A stretch of 64,000 nt of DNA from Incurvaria masculella (lineage: Eukaryota; Arthropoda; Insecta; Lepidoptera; Incurvariidae), in contig OX335659.1 in assembly GCA_946894095.1 (NCBI GenBank), positions 6,269,501 to 6,333,500 on the forward strand. Direction: 5' to 3'. The notes under the pieces were generated by a model. That model made no database searches. It saw only the letters and a program-made list of their open reading frames with translations, and had not been told where the DNA came from. The position numbers were made by a program, and so were the translations under genes. This document shows, in pieces, positions 58,350 through 64,000 of the stretch; position 1 is the stretch's first letter; each line of letters starts with the position of its first letter.

Positions 58350-58478
58350 CCTTAACGGCTTTGCCTTTCATCAGGATCATCGATATCTAGAGTTGTTTTC
58401 CGAGATCTTTTTTTATTTATCACATCAAAACGTGTCCAAAACAAAATTGACCCGAGCGGAGCCGGGAACCACAGCTAG
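58350..58478 (+). repeat. Helitron-like 3' end
   Basis: Ends GACCCGAGCGGAGCCGGG, then AACCACAGCTAG followed by T, the same terminus as 41015. The 5' end was not located, so the element is truncated or too diverged. Confidence 0.55.
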
Positions 58479-59033
58479 TGTATTTGTATGTACAATGTAT
58501 TTGAAAGCCTTTAATGCTATAAATATGTGCATTATTCTATTTTCGTGTAGCCGGCACAGATACATCACACGCCCCAGCCGACATTTCTCCGTAGGCAGGG
58601 GCAATCAATCTTTCACGAGCCGGCTTCGTAGTGAATTTATAACAAATAGCGTTTGAGCGGGCGCCCGATGGTTGCGCGCACCTGAGCTCCTAACTTATAA
58701 ATCTAATGGCTTTCTTCCGATACCCGCTGTAAATATGTTCTCGCACTGTTTCCGTAGCAATGGAATAAATCCGTGAGGCGTATGGAAATTTCATGTCTCC
58801 CCATTTCATCGTGTCTAATAAAACTAGTTATCTTGTTTGTCTGTCTGTCTGTTTGTGTTGTATTGTTTATCAAAATTGTTTCAAATTCCCTGAATCCCTA
58901 CGTAAAAAAATTGAGTTTAGTATTAGTAGTAATTTAGTTAAAAAATATTAAATCCGTAGGTAAAAAAAAAGCCAGATTTGAGGATATACAAATTAAATAA
59001 AAGCTTTTAAAATAGCGTTACAAGTTAAATAAA
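58479..59033. other. No recognisable gene
   Basis: AT-rich with a short (GTCT)n stretch near 58836-58853. Confidence 0.4.
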
Positions 59034-59074
59034 AGAGGCGTTGGAGAAATAAAATTTATTTCTCCAACGCCTCT
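59034..59074. repeat. Perfect 41-bp palindrome
   Basis: AGAGGCGTTGGAGAAATAAA, one central A, then the exact reverse complement. Twenty paired bases with a one-base spacer. Confidence 0.9.
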
Positions 59075-59892
59075 CCAAAAACCTACAACCTGATAGTCTC
59101 GTAATTTAAACACACTCGGTAGCTCTGCGATGGTCTGAAAATCGACTGGTATGGTGCCTGAGTGTGGTTTCGCAAGGTGAGGCTTTTTTGGCCATATAAC
59201 GGTATTTCATAAAAATAACCCCAACTCTAACCAGCCATACGGACAACTGAGCCTCCATAGTGCACTGACACGACCATTCGCTATGGCGATTTTAATCGAC
59301 GATTGTATCGATGTCTTTCAATGTCAATTGTAATTTTAATCATTTCCAATCCCACCCAATTATAATGGTGCTAACTCCCACTTTAAGCTAACACCGTCTA
59401 ATCATATTAACGTAACTTCCTTACTACTTTTAATTTCTAGCGACCAGGGGCGCGTCGATTCGATAATTTTGTGAAGCGACTCTCAAACGGAGCCGATAGT
59501 CTCAGTTCTCACCTGAAGCACATAGATGAAATAGCTTTGACCAGTCCTTCGCTCGGTCCCTGGAGGCGTATTCAATCTGATACCGATTAAAGTCGTGTGT
59601 TAATTGAAGTATAGTCATAAATCTTCGTGATGCTTGGCAAATTATAGGTTTGCTCACAAAACTTGTCGAATCGCCGATTCATCTAGTTAGAGAATTTATT
59701 CAAGCTGGCATGATCCCAACCCGGCTTCGCTTAGGTGTAAGTTATCTGTGCATGAAGAGTTCAGATAACGCGTTCATTTAGCTTCGCCCCGTATATTTGT
59801 GTTTCACAATCATTCAACAACGACATATGTACGATTTGTATAGTCTACTCACCGCTTAAACGATGAAACAGTTAAAAATCAAATCTTCTTTG
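59075..59892. other. No recognisable gene
   Basis: No domain, exon or known repeat seen. Confidence 0.4.
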
Positions 59893-60143
59893 TAGGGTTC
59901 CGTACCCAAAGGGTGAAAACGGAACCCTATTACTAAGCCTCCGCTGTCCGTCCGTCCGTCCGTCCGTCCGTCCGTCTGTCTATGTATTTATTTTGCCGCT
60001 ATAACAACAAATAGGTAAAATAAAAAAAATAACAAAAATTAAAGGGGGTCCCATACAAAAAACGGGATTTTTTTGTGTTAAATCTTGTGCGATCGTACGG
60101 AACCCTTCGTGTGCGAGTCCGACTCGCACTTGGCCGGTTTTTT
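59893..60143 (-). mobile_element. GTCC/GGAC-repeat element, copy 9
   Basis: Minus copy with both ends (AGGGTTCCGTACCC; CGCACTTGGCCGG). About 50 bp after the (GTCC)n block are deleted. Confidence 0.8.
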
Positions 60144-60721
60144 GGTAGAGATTGCAATGTAAGTTTGACAATCTACGCATAATATCGTCCTGAAAAATGC
60201 CGAATCTGTATCCATTTATTGCTCGACTTCACTGCAGCCTAATTGTTTATTTTTTATTCATCATCCACAGACAGTACACTGCACTCGGATTTGTCATATT
60301 TTATCACTAGCCAGTTCGGCAATCCCAGCGAAGAAGAACTGGCAAGAAACTACGCTGGTTTTGTTTTTCAACGTCCACTTAGTCTAAGTTTACAAAAGTA
60401 TCCAAGAAGATGCGACTTCGTCAGTTGTGACTGACATATTTGTAACTATAATGGGGTTTATTATAGTTCGGCCTTCAGTTCACGGTTTTGATAAAGTAGT
60501 AATTTGTGGGGCTCGATCATTTTAATTGTATCTGGGTACAGCATATGCCCGCCGAGTATAAAACTTATTTTGCGCTTTAGTGGCGTCAACAAAAAAAAAA
60601 CGATTTTCCGCACCGGAGACCGTAACTGTTAAGGGGACAGATGACGCTTGATAGACCGTGTCCGATAAGTTATCATTTTATATTTTTAGTTCAATAATAA
60701 GCACTCATAAGCAAACATTTT

Positions 60722-61102
60722 GTCAGCCTCAGTGGCCCAGTGGCGCGACAATTCGGCGATCGCTCTCCGAAGTGAAGCAACGCTGGGTCCGGTCTGGTCT
60801 TGGATGGGTGACCATTCGACCGTTGAGAGAGGCTGGCCGTGATTCGGATTCCACGTTAAGCTGTAGGTCCCCTTCCTTACTTACAAGGTGGTAGGGTTTA
60901 TCCCGCCCGGGTTGGTACCATCGCATTGGATGAACGATGGTCGAAGCGGCAATGAAAATTGTCCGTGTTTTCCATCCAGTTCAATGTAGCCGTGCAATAT
61001 AAGGAAGGTCCTGGCATGGCACCTAGTTCCCATGTGGTGTGTTGGGCTAATACCATGACAGAACTTGTGGTATTAGCCATCCATGTCGTCACATAAAAAA
61101 AA
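60722..61102 (+). mobile_element. SINE with clear 5S rRNA-like head
   Basis: The best-preserved 5S-type head: CTCCGAAGTGAAGCAACGCT and GGTCTTGGATGGGTGACC correspond to the 5S internal promoter (box A to box C). It is preceded by TCAGTGGCCCAGTGGCGCG. The body is the same as in the tRNA-headed copies, ending GTCGTCACATAAAAAAAAA. Full length, about 380 bp. Confidence 0.85.
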
Positions 61103-61393
61103 ATCATGATTGTCGGAAAAGCTTGATATAAAACCATTTTATGATTTAGATTAATAAAAGTTTGTCCTTGCCATTAAGATGCAAGCCTTAAACTGGTTTA
61201 AAAAAAATTAAAACATGATGACTCTTACAATATAAGCGGTGAGGCTATATTATTTTAATTTTATTATATTGACCGATTGATCCTCTAGTGTCACGCTTGA
61301 CAACCTTTTTAAATTTGTGCCTAATATTAATTATCATGGATAAAAATTTGAGCGATTCTAAAGGGAATTCGTCCTCGATTTGCTCAGAATCGC

Positions 61394-61922
61394 TTAAGGT
61401 GGCCCAACCCGGCGGGCCTAACTCATTCGCGGGCACGGTACAAAACCGTGCTGTTGCGCTCTGGGACCTTCTCTGTTTCAAAGAATAAGACAGGCTCCGT
61501 GATGAGGAAGATGCAACATGTCCACAAAAAATACAATGTGCATAGTGTATGATTTGGTAAGATTTACGAAAATTTTAATTTAAAAACGGCTTATAGCTAA
61601 AAGTAAACTACGACCGCTGTAGTAAAAAATCGAACAAAAACCAAATAGATTATAAATCTTGATTAAATAAGCTATGTCTGATGACTAATCTTTTTAAGAT
61701 GTTTTTACTTTATCATTGCGTAATCCACCTCCAAAGTTATTGTATAAAACGCGCGAAAAATGCAATTTTACAATGCCAATTTTACAATGCCAATGGTCAT
61801 CAGACATCTAGTTCGATCAAATAAAGCTATTTTGAGCAAAATTTGGGATCTCTGACAAGAAATATGGGCGTGATCTTCTTTCCCCTTTTGTATGGGGAGA
61901 TGAGCGGGATGGGCCACCTTAA
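61394..61922 (+). mobile_element. TTAA MITE, copy 4
   Basis: TTAA at 61394-61397 and 61919-61922, same ends as 6752-7301. About 30 bp around GAACTTTCGGACC are missing, and TTTTACAATGCCAA is repeated locally. Confidence 0.8.
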
Positions 61923-61924
61923 GT

Positions 61925-61993
61925 TGGACGGACGGACAGCGGAGGCTTAGTTAGAAGGTTCCGTTTTCACCTCTTGGGTACGGAACCCTAAAA
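61925..61993 (+). repeat. GTCC/GGAC-repeat element, 3' fragment
   Basis: GGACGGACGGACAGCGGAGG to TTGGGTACGGAACCCTAAA. It starts immediately at the right TTAA of the MITE; the remainder is not on the MITE's other side. Confidence 0.7.
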
Positions 61994-62462
61994 TCGTGTG
62001 CCCCACAGTCACATAGAATGCGAAGTAAAGTTTTCCTTTCTCAGCGATATAACCAACCAGCTCCAATACTTTTAAGTGAACGAGCTTAAAATAATACATG
62101 CATCATGTCTCGCCATCGAGTCGAGCGAACGATATGTCGCACAATTGCAAACAAAAATACATCTGCAGAATGGATAGCAAATATTTCAAGCGACCCCGCA
62201 GTTGCACATGAAACTTTTTCCACTGCTCGGCCCGACATAGTCTAAACATCCGGCGCGGTACCGGCATAACTCGAAAACGACATTACCAAGTTAAACAGGA
62301 CCGGTGCGGCGCGGCGGCTGCGACGCGGCAAGCCCATTCGCATATTAAATACTTGTCAGACGTGCTTACTCACTTCGCCTTAAACATTGCGTGACTTGTT
62401 TAGGACACAGCTAAATAGATGTCACAAACTTGAACTATGTTTTGTGTGATTTTCGTCATATT

Positions 62463-62764
62463 TAGGGTTCCGTACCCAAAGGGTGAAAACGGAACCCTAT
62501 TACTAAGCCACCGCTGTCCGTCCGTCCGTCCATCCGTCCGTCCGTCCGTCCGTCCATCTGTCACCGGGCTGTATCTTATGAACCGTAACCGGTAGGAAGC
62601 TGAAATTTTCACAGAGTGTGTACTTATTTTGCCACTATAACAACAAATAGTAAAATTAAAAAATAGTAAATATTAAAGGGAAGCCCCATACAAAAAACGA
62701 GATTTTTTTAGTTAAATCTTGTACGATGGCTTCGTGTCCGAGTCCAACTCGTACTTGGCCAGTT
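62463..62764 (-). mobile_element. GTCC/GGAC-repeat element, copy 10
   Basis: Minus copy, AGGGTTCCGTACCC to CGTACTTGGCCAG. The GGAACCC word next to TTCGTGTCCGAG is lost. Confidence 0.8.
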
Positions 62765-63159
62765 GTCTAGTTATTTCTTTACCGGAACACCCATTTCTTT
62801 TTACATCATCATCAAAAGAACCATCTATGACTAGTGGCTCTCTGAGCTGTAGACCTCAAGAGTATGTGTTTTGGAACTTGAAACTTCAAACTGGAATTTT
62901 AAATTCCAAATTTTGAAAGATTTTCAAATACTGGCTCGACCATAGACCTAGCATGCGCGCGTAGCGCGCAGTACATCCTATTTCTATGGTATCGACTAAA
63001 AAATCTATATATTGATCGAACCAGCTCAAAATTTTTCACGAGAATTGGTAGGGATATGTGAACTGTATAGGAGAACAGCCTGACATTAGAAAGCATATTT
63101 GCCCAATCTGAAACGGAGACATTGCACCGGAGCTTCACTTAGTCAAATAGCACAGAATG

Positions 63160-63345
63160 TTATTTACCGACCGTTGGAGTCACCGCGTCCTACACTGGCG
63201 GCCGAGGACAGGAAAACGGAGTGTGGGACGACGACATCGAGTGCGGCGGCGGAAAGCAGTGGTTCCGTACTGCTGATGGCCGGGAGGACTGGAGGAAAAT
63301 TAGAGAGGCGTATGTCCAGCAGTGGACTCAAATACGCTGACTGAC
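63160..63345 (+). pseudogene. RTE-like RT tail, deleted copy
   Basis: CCGACCGTTGGAGTCACCGC, CTACACTGGCGGCC and ATGTCCAGCAGTGGAC match the tail at 17978. About 20 bases (coding the RPPARW part) are missing, which changes the frame. Ends in CTGACTGACTG. Confidence 0.7.
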
Positions 63346-63514
63346 TGCTATTCATGCGTTTGTGGTACAGAATGGACAATAAAATGACATCCCTGAATGA
63401 ACAAACAAATTCACAAGCAGGGAAACAAATAGGTACATAATACACCTATCTTTAAGTGAAATGTAAATATGTGAAAATTACAATATTGGTTTTTGTAAAA
63501 TAGTATTCGTTTAA

Positions 63515-64000
63515 AAAACAAATTTAACAAAAAAAATAACCGACTTCAAAGGAAAAGCACTAAAAAGTAAAAAATTATGTTCATTTTTGTAGTTACGATT
63601 TCTGTTATTTTTTGAGTCGGCGTCAGCCGGGCACGCGCTGCGCCAATCAAGAGAACCTAACCTAATCTAACCTAACCTAACCTAACCTAACCTAACCTTG
63701 GCTGACACCGACTCAAAAAATAACAGAAATCGTAACTACAAAAATGAACATTATTTTTTACTTTTTAGTGCTTTTCCTTTGAAGTCGGTTATTTTTTTTG
63801 TTAAATTTGTTTTTTTATTTGTTAATTTTTAGTGAATCTGAAGTAAACTTACTAATTTGTACACGTCCTTTCCAATAAAAAAAGAATCACCGAAATCGGT
63901 TGGCGTTATATTGAGTTATTCGTCCATTTGTCGCGCACATCTTAATACAAATTTAAGACTTTTATGATTTTCTCATGGATATCATTGTCAGAACTTAACC
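63515..64000. mobile_element. Foldback element with CCTAA tract in the loop, runs off the window
   Basis: Left arm about 63515-63620 and right arm about 63710-63822 are nearly perfect inverted copies of about 105 bp (AATAACCGACTTCAAAGGAA, GTAGTTACGATTTCTGTTAT). The loop holds GTCAGCCGGGCACGCGCTGC, then a CCTAA array. Beyond the right arm the sequence matches 39360-39540, so more of the element lies outside the window. Confidence 0.75.
63654..63697 (+). repeat. Interstitial (CCTAA)n tract
   Basis: Eight or so CCTAA units with one variant (TCTAA). Complement of the insect telomere repeat TTAGG. The sister element at 38785 has no such tract. Confidence 0.85.

Noticed and set aside
60740..60830. 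5S rRNA gene
   Set aside because: Only the internal promoter part resembles 5S. It continues into the SINE body and is not a full 5S gene.

Overview
The window looks like nuclear DNA of a moth or butterfly (Lepidoptera). The base composition is AT-rich with isolated CpG-dense patches, and there are no operons and no bacterial or phage gene structure. Nearly everything recognisable is a transposable element of types usual in lepidopteran genomes: tRNA- and 5S-type SINEs, RTE-like retrotransposon tails, CTAG-ending Helitron-like elements, TTAA- and TTA-flanked MITEs, and interspersed TTAGG/CCTAA repeats. Species and chromosome cannot be told from the sequence. No tRNA gene, rRNA gene or CRISPR array was found. 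The only candidate host gene is a small complete ORF at 31353-31634 (minus).

Layout. 1-15007: scattered MITEs, SINE fragments, an RTE tail and two copies of a GTCC/GGAC-repeat element, separated by unrecognised AT-rich sequence. 15008-25081: a 5017-bp unit present twice in tandem and almost identical; a SINE lies at each of its three boundaries and the middle SINE is a mosaic of the outer two. 25042-31250: SINE copies, CpG-rich patches and a MITE. 31250-31820: a GC-rich island with the candidate small gene. 31822-41290: unrecognised sequence plus a tail-to-tail pair of TTAA MITEs, further MITE and SINE copies, a foldback element interrupted by another repeat, and a Helitron-like element with both termini visible. 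41294-43108: an unusual locus in which a CpG-dense core with a CRE motif is bracketed by two related satellite-like arrays. 43.5-50.2 kb: more dispersed repeats, with one MITE inside a SINE.

50.25-57.25 kb holds the two retrotransposons with real coding capacity, both on the minus strand. The first is an R2/R4-type (restriction-like endonuclease) non-LTR element with two Myb-like domains, a reverse transcriptase and an endonuclease; its reading frame is split by a one-base shift and the usual zinc-knuckle segment appears to be absent. The second is a Ty3/Gypsy-type LTR element with identical 236-bp LTRs, an ATAT target duplication, a short gag joined to protease-RT by a canonical CCCAAAC slippery heptamer, and a large internal deletion removing RNase H and integrase.

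57.3-64 kb contains further Helitron, GTCC, 5S-headed SINE and TTAA MITE copies, a perfect 41-bp palindrome, and a second foldback copy carrying a CCTAA tract in its loop. The elements do not form a pathway. They record successive insertion, nesting and recombination, and the clearest events are the SINE-mediated tandem duplication and the recent LTR insertion.
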